From contig JACRJZ010000009.1 in the NCBI GenBank assembly GCA_016219875.1, forward strand, positions 1 to 35,605: a stretch of 35,605 nucleotides of DNA, read 5' to 3'. Below, in pieces: positions 1 to 12,147 of the stretch. Below the pieces are notes generated by a model. The model saw only the letters and a list, made by a program, of their open reading frames with translations. It had not been told where the DNA came from and ran no database searches. Numbering within the stretch: the stretch's first letter is position 1; each line of letters opens with the position of its first letter. This DNA is from Verrucomicrobiota bacterium (GTDB lineage Bacteria > Verrucomicrobiota > Verrucomicrobiia > Limisphaerales > JACRJZ01). Position numbers and translations under genes: made by a program.

Positions 1-135
1 ACGGCGTAGAAGCGATGCGCGTGAATGGCCCTCGGAGAGCCGGATGCGGGAAAACCGCCTGTCCGGTTCGATGAGGGGCGGAGCCAGACGGTCATTGGCC
101 GCGTGCCTTTCAACCCGTCGGCTCCGCCTACTCTA
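1..135 (+). mobile_element. Group II intron, 3' end only
   Basis: The left edge carries the last part of a bacterial group II intron. A domain V hairpin (37-69) is followed by a long domain VI-like stem: the GGCGGAGCC run near 77-85 pairs with GGCTCCGCC near 120-128, and the inner GACGG pairs with CCGTC. The intron then ends in CTACTCTAC around 127-135, the kind of 3' end seen in bacterial introns. The reverse transcriptase/maturase gene would lie left of the window and is not visible. The exact 3' splice point is an inference (about base 135). The intron lies beyond the 3' end of the convergent gene at 260-1138, so it does not interrupt a gene seen here. Confidence 0.8.
37..69 (+). ncRNA. 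Group II intron domain V
   Basis: A 33-base hairpin starts GAGCCGGA and closes with TCCGGTTC. It contains the AGC catalytic triad (38-40), a GCGG/CCGC upper stem with a GAAAA loop, and a two-base bulge region between. This is the catalytic core of the intron and is the strongest sequence evidence for the call. Confidence 0.85.
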
Positions 136-202
136 CTGAATCGAGTCCGCCGTCTTCACCCCATGCGACTCTATGCGAAGCCGGCACGCGCTTTCGGTTC
201 CG

Positions 203-232
203 TTTTCGTGTGTTTCGTGTGTTTCGTGGTTT
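203..232. repeat. TTTCGTGTGTTTCGTGG-type repeat
   Basis: A short tract of repeated TTTCGTGTG units ends in TTTCGTGGTTT. The same words, in opposite orientation, form the left half of the inverted-repeat element at 29676-29800, so this is probably a half copy of that repeat family. It sits between the intron end and the gene ending at 260. Confidence 0.55.
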
Positions 233-259
233 CTGCTTCGGACTTCCAGGCTGAAACCT

Positions 260-1138
260 TCACCAGCCCATCAGTCGGTTGATCACCAGCATCACGGACG
301 GGTCATCGGGAAACATCACGGGCAACTCCTTCGTGCGCGGCGTTTTTTCTCCCACCCGCTTGACCATCGCTTTCACCGGACAACCGCAGGCGCTGTAGAG
401 GAACGTCATTTCCCGCTCGGCACCCTCCGGCCAGAAGGCCCGCACCAGCACGCCAGCTTCCTTGATCGAGGCATCGAGGATAGTGCTCGGGTTCGACGAC
501 CCGTCGATGGTCACAGCTTTGCCAGCGCCGTCGTCCAGGTAGATCAACAAGTTCTTGCCCGTGAACGGCGCCGCGTTTGTGGCCGCCACTATCCGGTTTT
601 GCCACAAGACCTCGCCGGTGCGGCGAAAGACCAGCGTGCCCAGACCCGGCTTCTCCATGCTCACGTGCATCGAGATGTGAAGCTTGCCCTGAGGTGTCGG
701 CTCGCCGTAGGCATCCAGAATGGCGAACGTGCGCCCTTGGCCGTCGTCGGGTTGATAGCGGCGGTCGATTTCGCGAAGCGCCTCGGCAATGGTCGGGACG
801 GTTTTCCCGAAGTCCAGTTCCACCGTGACCATGACCGCTTGGTTCACTTCGATGCTGGGCAACTTGTTGGTGGAGGCGGTCGCCAGAGCGGGCGGCCGGC
901 TGGTGCTCACGACCGGCGCAGGGGACGGCGCGGTCACGGCGGCGACGCGGTTCGTGTTCGAGCCGCTGGACGTAACCGAATCGTTCTTCCGGTTCAGGAA
1001 CACGCCCGCCGCCACGGCCACTCCGGCGACCACGACGACGGCTGCGACGATCCAGCCCATACCTCCCCGCGTGGCTGCTGGAGTCGAGGGCCGGCTTTCG
1101 GCTCGTGCTCTGGAATGCTTCTTATTGCGTTTGGACAT
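260..1138 (-). CDS. Membrane-anchored protein of unknown function
   Basis: The product is not recognised. The start at 1138 (MSKRNKKHSR) is preferred over an upstream in-frame ATG at 1192 because a basic, lysine/arginine-rich N-terminus followed by one membrane segment (about residues 27-47, rich in Val/Ala) is the natural beginning. The 292-residue protein then has a Ser/Thr/Ala-rich linker and an extracytoplasmic domain of about 200 residues. That domain has mixed alpha/beta character and includes a Cys-Gly-Cys motif (SACGCPV) near the C-terminus, which could bind metal or form a disulfide. The gene stands alone, with the group II intron beyond its 3' end and a long hairpin repeat upstream. 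The neighbouring trehalose operon is on the same strand but about 300 bases away, so co-transcription is doubtful. Confidence 0.7.
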   Translation of the reverse strand: MSKRNKKHSRARAESRPSTPAATRGGMGWIVAAVVVVAGVAVAAGVFLNRKNDSVTSSGSNTNRVAAVTAPSPAPVVSTSRPPALATASTNKLPSIEVNQAVMVTVELDFGKTVPTIAEALREIDRRYQPDDGQGRTFAILDAYGEPTPQGKLHISMHVSMEKPGLGTLVFRRTGEVLWQNRIVAATNAAPFTGKNLLIYLDDGAGKAVTIDGSSNPSTILDASIKEAGVLVRAFWPEGAEREMTFLYSACGCPVKAMVKRVGEKTPRTKELPVMFPDDPSVMLVINRLMGW

Positions 1139-1267
1139 GTGGACGATTCGATTCAAACGACCGACAACGCATCGACCTCGCGAGGCAACCAAGCCGCTGC
1201 GGCCTTGTCAATGGTTGAGACCGCAGGACGAGAACTTGACCACGGTGGATTCAAGAATCCTTGGATC

Positions 1268-1340
1268 GTAGCAGCCGACGTGAGGAGGCTCTGTTTTCAA
1301 ATCCGAAATCAAAACAGAGCCTCCTCACGTCGGCTGCTAC
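1268..1340. repeat. GTAGCAGCCGAC palindromic repeat, perfect 30-bp arms
   Basis: An inverted repeat has two identical 30-base arms (1268-1297 and 1311-1340) around a 13-base loop. It begins GTAGCAGCCGACGTGAGGAG and ends with the reverse complement. A second, shorter copy lies at 15409-15473. It lies downstream of treZ and upstream of the gene at 260-1138. It could fold as a strong hairpin and act as a terminator, but its recurrence marks it as a dispersed repeat. Confidence 0.85.
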
Positions 1341-1430
1341 GCTTTCTTGAATCAGTCCTGAGAAATTGACCGGGCTGCATCAAGCTCGATCCAATGTCTC
1401 GCGCCCTACCAGCGCCTGAGTTCAGCAGCG

Positions 1431-3287
1431 TCAAGGCCGCCGGGTTTCCTCCGACCACTTCAAGATCGCGACCGACTCTGGTGGCAGCACGACCCCCGCG
1501 GCGGTCAACTCAGGCGTTTTCTCCGAGGTCAGCAAACTCTCGTGGTTCCCGGAGCGGAGTGGCGCCTCCTGACGGTGGGCGGCGAAGTTGCACGCGACGC
1601 TGATCGGGCCGCGCTCCACCACCAGCCAGCGGGCCGCTTCATCGAAGCGCGTCTGCACGCGGTCGAGCCGTCCGTCGGTGAGCCAAGGTTCCGCGCGGCG
1701 CAATTGAATCAGGCGGCGATGCCAGTCCAGCAGTTCGCGGTGCGGTTGGCGTGACAGCTCGGACCAATCCAGTTTGGAGCGCGCGAAGGTGTCCGCGGCC
1801 TGCGGGTCGGGGATTTCGTCCGGCTTCCAGCCAAACGCGGCAAATTCGCGCTGCCGGCCCTCGCGCGTCGCCTGGGCGAGGGCGGGTTCGGAGTGGTCGC
1901 TGAAGAAGAGGAAGGGCGTGCGCGCGCCCCATTCTTCGCCCTGGAAAAGCAGCGGCACGAAGGGCGACGTCAACACCAGCGCGGCGGCGATCTTGAGCCG
2001 GTTCGTGCTGACGAGCTGGCTGAGCCGTTCGCCGCGCGCGCGGTTGCCGATTTGATCGTGGTTCTGCGCGTAGGCGAGGAAGCGGTGTCCGCTCAAGCCA
2101 GTCGGTGGACGGCCATGCCGACGTTGCCGGTGGAGCGAGTGCCGACCGTCATAGACGTAGGCGTTGCGCATCGCTTTGGCGAGATCGGCGAGCGCGCCGA
2201 AGTCCTCGTAGTAGCCGCTGCGTTCGCCGGTGAGGACGGCGTGCAGCGCGTGGTGGAAATCGTCGCTCCATTGGGCATCGAGGGCGAAGCTGCCGCGCTC
2301 GACCGGCCAGAGCAAGCGCGGATCGTTGAGGTCGCTTTCGGGAATGAGCATCAGCGGGCGTCCGAGTTGCGCCGCCAGTTCCCGCACCTCGGCGCCGAGT
2401 TGTTCCAGAAACGGCACGGCGCTGGTATCGAAGATCGCGTGGACGGCGTCGAGGCGCAGGCCATCGAAATGGTAATCGCGCAGCCACATCAGCGCGTTGT
2501 CGCAGAAGAAGCGGCGGACCTCGTTGCTGTGCGGGCCGTCGAAGTTGAGCGCCGGCCCCCACGGCGTGCCATATCGATTCGTGAAGTAAGGAGCGAAACG
2601 GCTGAGATAATTTCCCGACGGACCGAGATGGTTATAGACCACGTCCAAGACGACCGCGAGACCGCGCGCGTGGCAGGCGTTGACGAGGCGTTTGAGCGCG
2701 TCCGGCCCGCCGTAGGCATGGTGCGGCGCGAACAGATCGACGCCGTCGTAGCCCCAGCCGCGTGCGCCGGGGAACTCATTCACCGGCATCAACTCGACGT
2801 GCGTGACGCCAAGTTGGACAAGATGGCCGAGCCGTTCGATGGCAGCATCGAACGTTCCTTCCGGCGTGAAGGTGCCGATGTGCAACTCGTACACGAGCGC
2901 AGTGGAAAGCGGCGGCGCTTGAAATCCGCCGTCGCTCCAAGAGAACGCCGCGTGATCCACAAGCCGCGATAGCCCGTGAACGCCGGCAGATTGAGACGGA
3001 GAGCGTGGATCAGGGAATGGACCTTGTCCGTCGAGCACAAAGCCGTAGTCACTGCCCGTTGTGGCGCGGGCGTCCTCGCCTGCGCTGGTTCCGGCAACCG
3101 TCTCGGTCGCCGCGGGGTTCGACGACCGGGACGGTCGCCGGACTGCGGCAGGCGGGACGCCTGCCCCACTACCTTCGACCGCTGCGCTCCACCACCCATC
3201 GTCATGGCGAACCATCTCGTGGCGGTGGCCGTCCACCTCAACTTCAACCCGCTTTGGCAGCGGCGCCCAAACGCGGAAGGTATGCAT
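1431..3287 (-). CDS. treZ: Malto-oligosyltrehalose trehalohydrolase (TreZ)
   Basis: This enzyme releases trehalose from maltooligosyl-trehalose, the second step of the TreY-TreZ route from glycogen or maltodextrin. The 618-residue protein has an N-terminal CBM48-like beta domain (from FRVWAPLPKRVEV) and a GH13 (beta/alpha)8 barrel. Visible GH13 signatures are DVVYNH near 215-220, the nucleophile Asp280 in GLRLDAVHA, the acid Glu317 in IPESD, and the third carboxylate in YAQNHDQIG. It follows treY by 3 bases with no clear ribosome site of its own, so it is probably translationally coupled. Residues about 40-77 are extra relative to the family and are encoded by a palindromic repeat (3061-3169). 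They fall in the N-terminal domain between the WSA..EG strand and the DYGFVLDG strand, away from the active site. Confidence 0.96.
   Translation of the reverse strand: MHTFRVWAPLPKRVEVEVDGHRHEMVRHDDGWWSAAVEGSGAGVPPAAVRRPSRSSNPAATETVAGTSAGEDARATTGSDYGFVLDGQGPFPDPRSPSQSAGVHGLSRLVDHAAFSWSDGGFQAPPLSTALVYELHIGTFTPEGTFDAAIERLGHLVQLGVTHVELMPVNEFPGARGWGYDGVDLFAPHHAYGGPDALKRLVNACHARGLAVVLDVVYNHLGPSGNYLSRFAPYFTNRYGTPWGPALNFDGPHSNEVRRFFCDNALMWLRDYHFDGLRLDAVHAIFDTSAVPFLEQLGAEVRELAAQLGRPLMLIPESDLNDPRLLWPVERGSFALDAQWSDDFHHALHAVLTGERSGYYEDFGALADLAKAMRNAYVYDGRHSLHRQRRHGRPPTGLSGHRFLAYAQNHDQIGNRARGERLSQLVSTNRLKIAAALVLTSPFVPLLFQGEEWGARTPFLFFSDHSEPALAQATREGRQREFAAFGWKPDEIPDPQAADTFARSKLDWSELSRQPHRELLDWHRRLIQLRRAEPWLTDGRLDRVQTRFDEAARWLVVERGPISVACNFAAHRQEAPLRSGNHESLLTSEKTPELTAAGVVLPPESVAILKWSEETRRP
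3061..3169. repeat. In-frame palindromic repeat inside treZ
   Basis: The ends form an imperfect inverted repeat (GTGGCGCGGGCGTCC on the left, GGACGCCTGCCCCAC on the right). The right half contains GGCAGGCGGGACGCCTGCC, which also occurs in the element at 31810-31956. Read in the treZ frame it gives a Gly/Ala/Pro/Ser/Thr-rich stretch starting GAGVPPA, close to the AAGVPPA read from the copy in the TIR-STAND gene. The frame stays open across the whole insert. Confidence 0.75.
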
Positions 3288-3290
3288 GAT

Positions 3291-6008
3291 TCAGTCGTCG
3301 ATGCGTGACAAGAGCGCGACCGGGAAGCGTTGAAGCAACTCCCGCAAGCGCACGTTGCCGCCGGGCACTTCATCGCCTGTCAGTTCGTTTTCCCACAGGC
3401 CGAGCGGCACGGGCACGGTGGTGTCTTCCCAATTCCCTCCGAGGCCCAACACGAGACGCGGCACAATGGTGATCGCGTCGCCGCCGCGGCTGAAGGCCAC
3501 GACGTGCTTGGCCTTGGCGCCTTGTGCGGCCAGTGGTCCGTAGGAACCGGCTGCGCCAAACAGTTCCGGTCGCTGGGCACGGAACGCGAGCGTGCGCAGA
3601 ATGAGCCAAAGTTTCGGCAGGCCTTCCTCGCGACGCCGCCACGCTTCGTCCGCTGAAATGCTCTTGAGTTCTTCCATCAACTGCCGGCGCCGTGCGAAAT
3701 CCACAGGCCGGCGGTTGTCCGGGTCCACGAGACTCAAGTCCCACAGTTCGGTGCCTTGGTAGATGTCCGGCACGCTGGGCGCGGTGAGCTTGAGGAGAGT
3801 TTGCGCGAGCGAGTTGATGCGGCCTGGCTCGATGAGCGGGGCAATGAACCTTTCCAGGTCGGTCGTGAAAGCGGCGTCAGCGAGGGTGGCGGCGACGAAG
3901 TTTGCCAGAGCCTCGTCGTAAGCGGCGTGGCGATGCCGCCAGCGCGTGTGCTGCTTGGCTTCGCACGCGGCCGTTTGCAGGTAGCTCAACGCCCGATCCA
4001 GCGGCAGCGGCCATGCGCCGACGAGCGTTTGGTAGAAGAGATATTCGGCGTTGCGGTCGGGCCAAGGTGCGGACTTTGCAGAGTCCGCACATCCGTTCCT
4101 TCGGTGCTTCCCGTTCATCGCGGACCAGCGGCGGACGGCGGCGCACCACTCGGCAGGGATTTCCGACAACACGGCGAGCCGCGCCCGCACGTCTTCGCTG
4201 CGCTTCGTGTCGTGCGTGGAGGTGGCGAGCATGGAGTCCGGCCAACGCTCCTGTGCCTGGAGGCAGGCTTGGTGAAACTCCGGCACGCTCAGGCCGAAGC
4301 GCCCCGGATCGCCGCCGACTTCGTTTAGCGCCACGAAGCGGTTGAAGCAGTAGAAGGCGGTGTCCTCGACGCCCTTGGCCATCGCCGGGCCGGTGAGTTG
4401 CTGGAAGCGCAGGACGAACTCACTCTCGGTCGGGCCAACGGTACGCCGCAGAAGCAGATCGCCGAGGAAGTCGAACAGTGGGTGCAAGTCGGTCCGGTGT
4501 TGGCGGGCGTGGGCGAGGGCTTGGACGATGCAGGCGAGTTGGTTCTCCCCCTGACCTTCACCCTGGCCCTCTCCCATCCGATGGGAGAGGGAGAACTCCA
4601 CACGGCTTGATGCGAGGGAAAGAACGAGGTTTCTCCCAGCGCGTTCCTCCGTGCTCCCTCTCCCATCGGATGGGAGAGGGTTGGGGTGAGGGCTGGGCGG
4701 CCCGGCTTGCTCGGAAGACGTGGGCCGCGCAGCAACCTCCGCCGGCATGAAGGCAGTGCTTCCGACATAACTGCGATACACGGGAAACGCCGCGGCCAGT
4801 TCGAGCAGCGCCTCGCGCAATGGCTCCCGAGGCAGGTCAATTCCATGTTCCGCCGCGATCCGCGCCAGCAGCCTTGCGAGCCGATCCACTTCCGCGCCGA
4901 ACAGTTCTCGAAGCACCAATAGCTTCTTCTCCCGGATGATCGCAGCCCAGTCCGCCGGCTCGCCCGTGAACTCCGCGTAGAACTCCGTGAGTGGCGCTTC
5001 GCCCGCGGGATCGGCGAACAGGCCGGTGACACGATTCAGGAAGTCGTAGCCGGTCGTGCCGGCCACGGGCCAGTCGTCGGGCAGCTCCTCGCCGGGTTGG
5101 AGAATCTTTTCCACGACGATCCAGCTTTCAGGCGCCGCAGCGCGTAGGCGTTGGAGATACTCGAGCGGGTCGCGCAAGCCGTCCGGGTGATCCACGCGCA
5201 GACCGTCCACGAAGCCGCGTTGGCACCAGTCGAGAATACGCTCGTGCGTGACGCAAAAAACCTCCGGCTCCTCGACCCGCAGAGCGGCCAGCGTATTCAC
5301 CACGAAGAACCGCCGGTAGTTCACACGCGCGTTGGCCTCATGCCAGTCGGTCAGCAGATAGTGTTGCCGACCGAGGAACGCCGCCAATTTCGCGGGGCTG
5401 GAGTTCAGGTCCGCGACGAACCGGCGGCGGGGTTCGCCCGCGGGAGGCAACGACGCCGGGTCCGCTGGGAACTTGTGGTCCTGATAGCGCAGTGCGACTT
5501 CGTCGGCTTCGCACTCGGCGCGGAGTTCGCTGCGCTCCAGCACGGCTCCGAGAGAATCCGGCAGCACCGGCGCCAGCACTTTGGCGTGCAACTCTGGGTC
5601 GGGCGAGTCCCAGTCGATGTCAAAATAGCCCGCGAACCGGCTGGCCTGACCGTGCTTCAGCACATCCCACCACCACGGGTTCTCCGGGCCGATGCCCGCA
5701 TGGTTGGGCACGATGTCGAGCACCAGCCCCATGCCGTCCTCGCGCAGCGCCGCCACGAACGCTGCCAACTCCGCCTCGGTGCCCACCTCGGGATTGATTT
5801 GCGAGGGATCGCACACATCGTAGCCGTGCGTGCTGCCGGGACGCGCCTTCAGCAGAGGCGAGGCATAGACGTGGCTGACGCCCAATTCGCGGAGATACGG
5901 CACGAGTTCCGTCGCGTGGCGCAGAGTGAAGCTGCGGTTGAACTGAAGCCGGTACGTGGCGCGAGGAACGCACGCTGGCTTGGAACTGTCGTGTGGAACC
6001 GGGCGCAT
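3291..6008 (-). CDS. treY: Malto-oligosyltrehalose synthase (TreY)
   Basis: This intramolecular transglycosylase turns the reducing-end alpha-1,4 bond of a maltodextrin into an alpha,alpha-1,1 bond. It is a GH13 family protein of 905 residues. Recognisable blocks are the N-terminal TYRLQFNRSFT, HGYDVCDPSQINPE, DIVPNHAG, the nucleophile region GLRVDHPDGL, the acid region IVVEKIL, and STHDTKRSEDVRAR. The C-terminal half has VPDIYQGTELWDLSLVDPDNRRPVD. It lies 6 bases after the GH57 gene and 3 before treZ. Two repeat-derived stretches interrupt it: residues about 440-487 (from 4549-4692) and a short GCADSAKSAP-type insert (from 4067-4090). Both keep the frame and lie outside the catalytic motifs, so the enzyme may still work. 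Confidence 0.96.
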   Translation of the reverse strand: MRPVPHDSSKPACVPRATYRLQFNRSFTLRHATELVPYLRELGVSHVYASPLLKARPGSTHGYDVCDPSQINPEVGTEAELAAFVAALREDGMGLVLDIVPNHAGIGPENPWWWDVLKHGQASRFAGYFDIDWDSPDPELHAKVLAPVLPDSLGAVLERSELRAECEADEVALRYQDHKFPADPASLPPAGEPRRRFVADLNSSPAKLAAFLGRQHYLLTDWHEANARVNYRRFFVVNTLAALRVEEPEVFCVTHERILDWCQRGFVDGLRVDHPDGLRDPLEYLQRLRAAAPESWIVVEKILQPGEELPDDWPVAGTTGYDFLNRVTGLFADPAGEAPLTEFYAEFTGEPADWAAIIREKKLLVLRELFGAEVDRLARLLARIAAEHGIDLPREPLREALLELAAAFPVYRSYVGSTAFMPAEVAARPTSSEQAGPPSPHPNPLPSDGRGSTEERAGRNLVLSLASSRVEFSLSHRMGEGQGEGQGENQLACIVQALAHARQHRTDLHPLFDFLGDLLLRRTVGPTESEFVLRFQQLTGPAMAKGVEDTAFYCFNRFVALNEVGGDPGRFGLSVPEFHQACLQAQERWPDSMLATSTHDTKRSEDVRARLAVLSEIPAEWCAAVRRWSAMNGKHRRNGCADSAKSAPWPDRNAEYLFYQTLVGAWPLPLDRALSYLQTAACEAKQHTRWRHRHAAYDEALANFVAATLADAAFTTDLERFIAPLIEPGRINSLAQTLLKLTAPSVPDIYQGTELWDLSLVDPDNRRPVDFARRRQLMEELKSISADEAWRRREEGLPKLWLILRTLAFRAQRPELFGAAGSYGPLAAQGAKAKHVVAFSRGGDAITIVPRLVLGLGGNWEDTTVPVPLGLWENELTGDEVPGGNVRLRELLQRFPVALLSRIDD
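4067..4090. repeat. Short palindrome inside treY
   Basis: A 24-base near-perfect palindrome, GTGCGGACT...AGTCCGCAC, is read in frame as a Cys-Ala-Asp-Ser-Ala-Lys-Ser-Ala stretch in treY. It falls in the variable loop before the PDRNAEYLFYQTLVGAWP block. Confidence 0.6.
4549..4692. repeat. In-frame CCCTCACC/GGTGAGGG repeat inside treY
   Basis: A 144-base element (48 codons) has two internal 25-base palindromes of the type CCCTCTCCCATCSGATGGGA (4567-4591 and 4656-4680). It is bounded by CCCTGACC on the left and GGTGAGGG on the right. On the minus strand it reads HPNPLPSDGRG at its start and SHRMGEGQGEG at its end. A sister copy at 31163-31309 sits in the same strand and frame in the TIR-STAND gene, reading HPGPLPSDGRG. 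Confidence 0.88.
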
Positions 6009-6014
6009 GGGACT

Positions 6015-8468
6015 TCAAGGCTGGTGCTCGCACGCGGCGCAAGGGTCCACGCCAAAGCCAAGCTGCTCGCCGAGCGCCTTGAAATGCTGGAGCCAGGCTT
6101 GGGCGTGTTCGTCGCCTTGCGCGGCGCGCTCGCAGGGTTGGGCGCAGACGGTTTGGAGCATGGTGTGATACGCGTTTTGCGGCTTCCAGAGGTTCACTTC
6201 AAAGGGCAGCGCGTGCGCCAGCGCGGCGGCACTCTCGAACCGCTGGAGCAACGCCAGATCGTCCGGCGCTTTCTGAAACTGCTCGCACAGGCGGTCCAGG
6301 TGCGCCTTGAGCGCGAACCCCAGCGTGTCGGCCTCAAGCGCGATCTTGGCTTGCTCGCTTTCCGCCAGCAGCGCCTGCACGCGCTCGTGGTCCAGGCTTT
6401 CGCTCTCGAACTGGCGGCGCAACTCGCTGTTGAGGACGAACTCCATCGCCATTTGCAGCGACTTGGGCGCGGGGGCGCGCAGGTCAGCCAGGAACCGCAG
6501 CAACGGCGCGTGGCGGTCGGTGATGAGCCGGTAGGTGTTGTGAATCTCGTCGCGCGTGGAGGCGAGAATCTGGTTGAGGGCCTTGCGCTGTTCGTCGCGG
6601 AACAAGTTCTTCAGGGAGTACTGCGTCTGGCCGAAATGCCGGTCGATGAGCCGGATGATCTCCGGGAAATCAGCGCGCTCGAAGGCCGCGCGCAACTCCT
6701 TCACCAGGGCCGCGTAGGCTTCCGGCTGCCCGTCGCAGCGCACGCCGCAGCTCAGGTTGTGCTCGCCCAGGTGGACGACGGCGTAGCTCACGGTGTCGGA
6801 GTTGCGGGTGATTTCGAAAGTGACTTTGATGCGGCCGAGCGCCAGGCGCGCGGTGCCCGCGGTGAACAGTTGCCGGTCTTCCTGCGTGACGGTGAAGGAG
6901 TAAATACGCGCCTGCTCCGGATAGGATTCGAAGAGCGAACTGATGGCGTAGTGCGCGCCGGCGGTTTCGCGGGTCATGATGGCCGGCTTGACGAACTTCT
7001 CGTAAATCTGGCGGCCATCGCGGTGCTCGCGCAGGTTGCTCTTCGCCTGGCCGAGAATCTTCAGGAAGCCCGGTTCTGGGTCTTGGTCCAGCAAGTCCTG
7101 GGCGAGCTGGATGGCGCGGGCAGCATACTGGATGACCTGGACGGTTTCGATCCCGGAAATCTCGTCGAAGAACCAGCCGCAGCTCGTGTACATGAGCAAG
7201 GCGTGGCGCTGCATTTCGAGCAGACGCAACGCGATGACCTGGTCGGCTTCACTCAGCTCGCGCGCGGCGTGCCCGCTGAAAAACCGCGCGACGTTTTCCG
7301 GTGACCGGTCGAGAATGACGGCGATGTAATCGTCGCGCGCGGCCCACGGGTCTTTCAGGAACGCCTTGGCCCTGGCTTCATAACCGGGGGCAAGCTGGTC
7401 GCGCAACCAGTCCAGCGCGTCGCGGAGCGGCTGACGCCAATGCTGGTTCCAGCCGGGCCGCCCGCCGGAGTTGCAGCCGCAGTGTCGGCGCCAGCGGTCC
7501 ACGCCATGCGGGCAACTCCAGGCGCTGGCTGGGTGGATTTCCACTTCATGGGTGGGCGGATGTTGTTCCAGGAATTCCCCGTAAACCGTCAGCCGCGCCA
7601 AGTGGTTGGCCTCAATGGAGTGCAACGCATAGGCCAGTGCCATTTCACCGTAATGGTGATGGTGCCCGTAAGACTCGCCGTCGGTCGCGATGTGGACCAG
7701 TTGGTCCCAGGTGCGCTGGTCGTCGAAACCGCTCGTGAGCCGATGGGCAAAGCGTTCGCCGTCCTGGAGCAAGTGCTCGAACGCCACCGCGCGCGACACC
7801 GGGCCGTCGTAGAAGAACACGGCCAGGGAGCGCCCGGACGGCAGCTTCACCAAGTAAGGCATCGAAGGGTCCACGCATCCGCCGTTCACGTCCTGCCAGT
7901 CGCTCTCCCCCAACGGCCGCACGCGGCTGGCTTGGCGGGGCGCGAGGATCGTGAACTGGATCCCGAGTTCGGCGAGGACGTCGAGCGTCTCGTTGTCCGC
8001 GGCGCATTCCGGGAGCCACATCCCTTCGGGCGGACGGCCTAAGCGCGATTCAAAATCACGGAAACCCCAAATCGCCTGGGTCCGTTTGTCGCGTGGGTTG
8101 GCCAGCGGCATGATGATGTGGTTGTAGCACTGGGCCAGCGCCGAGCCGTGGCCGGAGAAGCGCTGCTGGCTTTCCCGGTCGGCGTCGAGCACCGACTGGT
8201 AGATGTCCGGTGATTTCTCCTTCATCCAGGAGAGCAGCGTGGGACCGAAGTTGAAGCTGATGCGCGAGTAGTTGCTGACGATGCGCTGGATGCGGCCCTC
8301 GCTGTTCACGAAGCGGGCGTGGGCGTTGGGCGCGTAGCACTCGGCGGCGACGCGCTCGTTCCAGTCGTGGTACGGGAACGCGGAGTCTTGCAGCTCCACC
8401 GCCTCCAGCCAGGGGTTCTCGCGCGGGGGCTGGTAGAAGTGCCCGTGGATGCAGATGAATTTGTTCAT
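6015..8468 (-). CDS. Glycoside hydrolase family 57 protein with DUF3536 domain
   Basis: The 817-residue protein starts MNKFICIHGHFYQPPRENPW, the classical GH57 first motif with its His residues. It continues with the WLPECAADNETL block (probable catalytic Glu) and the IATDGESYGHHHHYGEMAL block (Asp/Glu/His cluster). From about residue 300 onward it matches the DUF3536 domain that follows GH57 in this subfamily. GH57 enzymes act on alpha-glucans (alpha-amylase, 4-alpha-glucanotransferase, branching enzyme). The exact reaction here is not readable from sequence. It lies between treS (16 bases) and treY (6 bases), preceded by an AGGGG ribosome site, so it probably supplies or trims maltodextrin for the trehalose enzymes. 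No signal peptide is seen, so it is cytoplasmic. Confidence 0.9.
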   Translation of the reverse strand: MNKFICIHGHFYQPPRENPWLEAVELQDSAFPYHDWNERVAAECYAPNAHARFVNSEGRIQRIVSNYSRISFNFGPTLLSWMKEKSPDIYQSVLDADRESQQRFSGHGSALAQCYNHIIMPLANPRDKRTQAIWGFRDFESRLGRPPEGMWLPECAADNETLDVLAELGIQFTILAPRQASRVRPLGESDWQDVNGGCVDPSMPYLVKLPSGRSLAVFFYDGPVSRAVAFEHLLQDGERFAHRLTSGFDDQRTWDQLVHIATDGESYGHHHHYGEMALAYALHSIEANHLARLTVYGEFLEQHPPTHEVEIHPASAWSCPHGVDRWRRHCGCNSGGRPGWNQHWRQPLRDALDWLRDQLAPGYEARAKAFLKDPWAARDDYIAVILDRSPENVARFFSGHAARELSEADQVIALRLLEMQRHALLMYTSCGWFFDEISGIETVQVIQYAARAIQLAQDLLDQDPEPGFLKILGQAKSNLREHRDGRQIYEKFVKPAIMTRETAGAHYAISSLFESYPEQARIYSFTVTQEDRQLFTAGTARLALGRIKVTFEITRNSDTVSYAVVHLGEHNLSCGVRCDGQPEAYAALVKELRAAFERADFPEIIRLIDRHFGQTQYSLKNLFRDEQRKALNQILASTRDEIHNTYRLITDRHAPLLRFLADLRAPAPKSLQMAMEFVLNSELRRQFESESLDHERVQALLAESEQAKIALEADTLGFALKAHLDRLCEQFQKAPDDLALLQRFESAAALAHALPFEVNLWKPQNAYHTMLQTVCAQPCERAAQGDEHAQAWLQHFKALGEQLGFGVDPCAACEHQP

Positions 8469-8484
8469 GGCGGCCCCTGCGGTA

Positions 8485-11862
<3,378 letters not shown>

Positions 11863-12147
11863 AGCTTGCTGTTTGCTCGTTCAGAACCGCGGTCGTTCAC
11901 GCCTGCCTGCCAGGCCGGTTCCGCTGCCCGGCCCAGATAAAATAGTCGAAATCCCGTTCCGTGCGCGCCCAATCACGAAGGCGAAAGATGGGGGCCGGCA
12001 CCCTCTGCGGACGATGCGCCGCATCCTCCATCTTGGCCCGCGCCGCCGCGGTCTCGATTCGTGCGGCGCGTTCCCCCTCCTCGTTTCATCGCCCCCCGCG
12101 AGTTGGTTGTCTAAAGGGGGCTGGCCCTGACGTATGTGTTGAGCGTC
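11863..12147. other. Gene-free region upstream of treS
   Basis: No gene is seen here. The region should hold the promoter of the minus-strand trehalose operon, but no clear -35/-10 or -24/-12 pair stands out by eye. Together with the repeat at 12148-12299 it forms a gap of about 500 bases. Confidence 0.5.

Noticed and set aside
25..282. Short plus-strand frame reading ALGEPDAGKPPVRFDEGR
   Set aside because: This is the translation of the group II intron domain V region, an RNA and not a protein gene.
1893..2972. Plus-strand open frame of 359 codons opposite treZ
   Set aside because: It is antisense to the treZ catalytic core, with no family match or ribosome site.
4549..4692. CRISPR-like array because of the two repeated 25-base palindromes
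   Set aside because: Only two units with unequal internal sequence, inside a gene, and no cas genes; it is a dispersed palindromic repeat.
5151..7304. Plus-strand open frame of 717 codons opposite treY and the GH57 gene
   Set aside because: It is the antisense shadow of two strongly conserved GC-rich genes; its translation is low in recognisable motifs and has no start signal.
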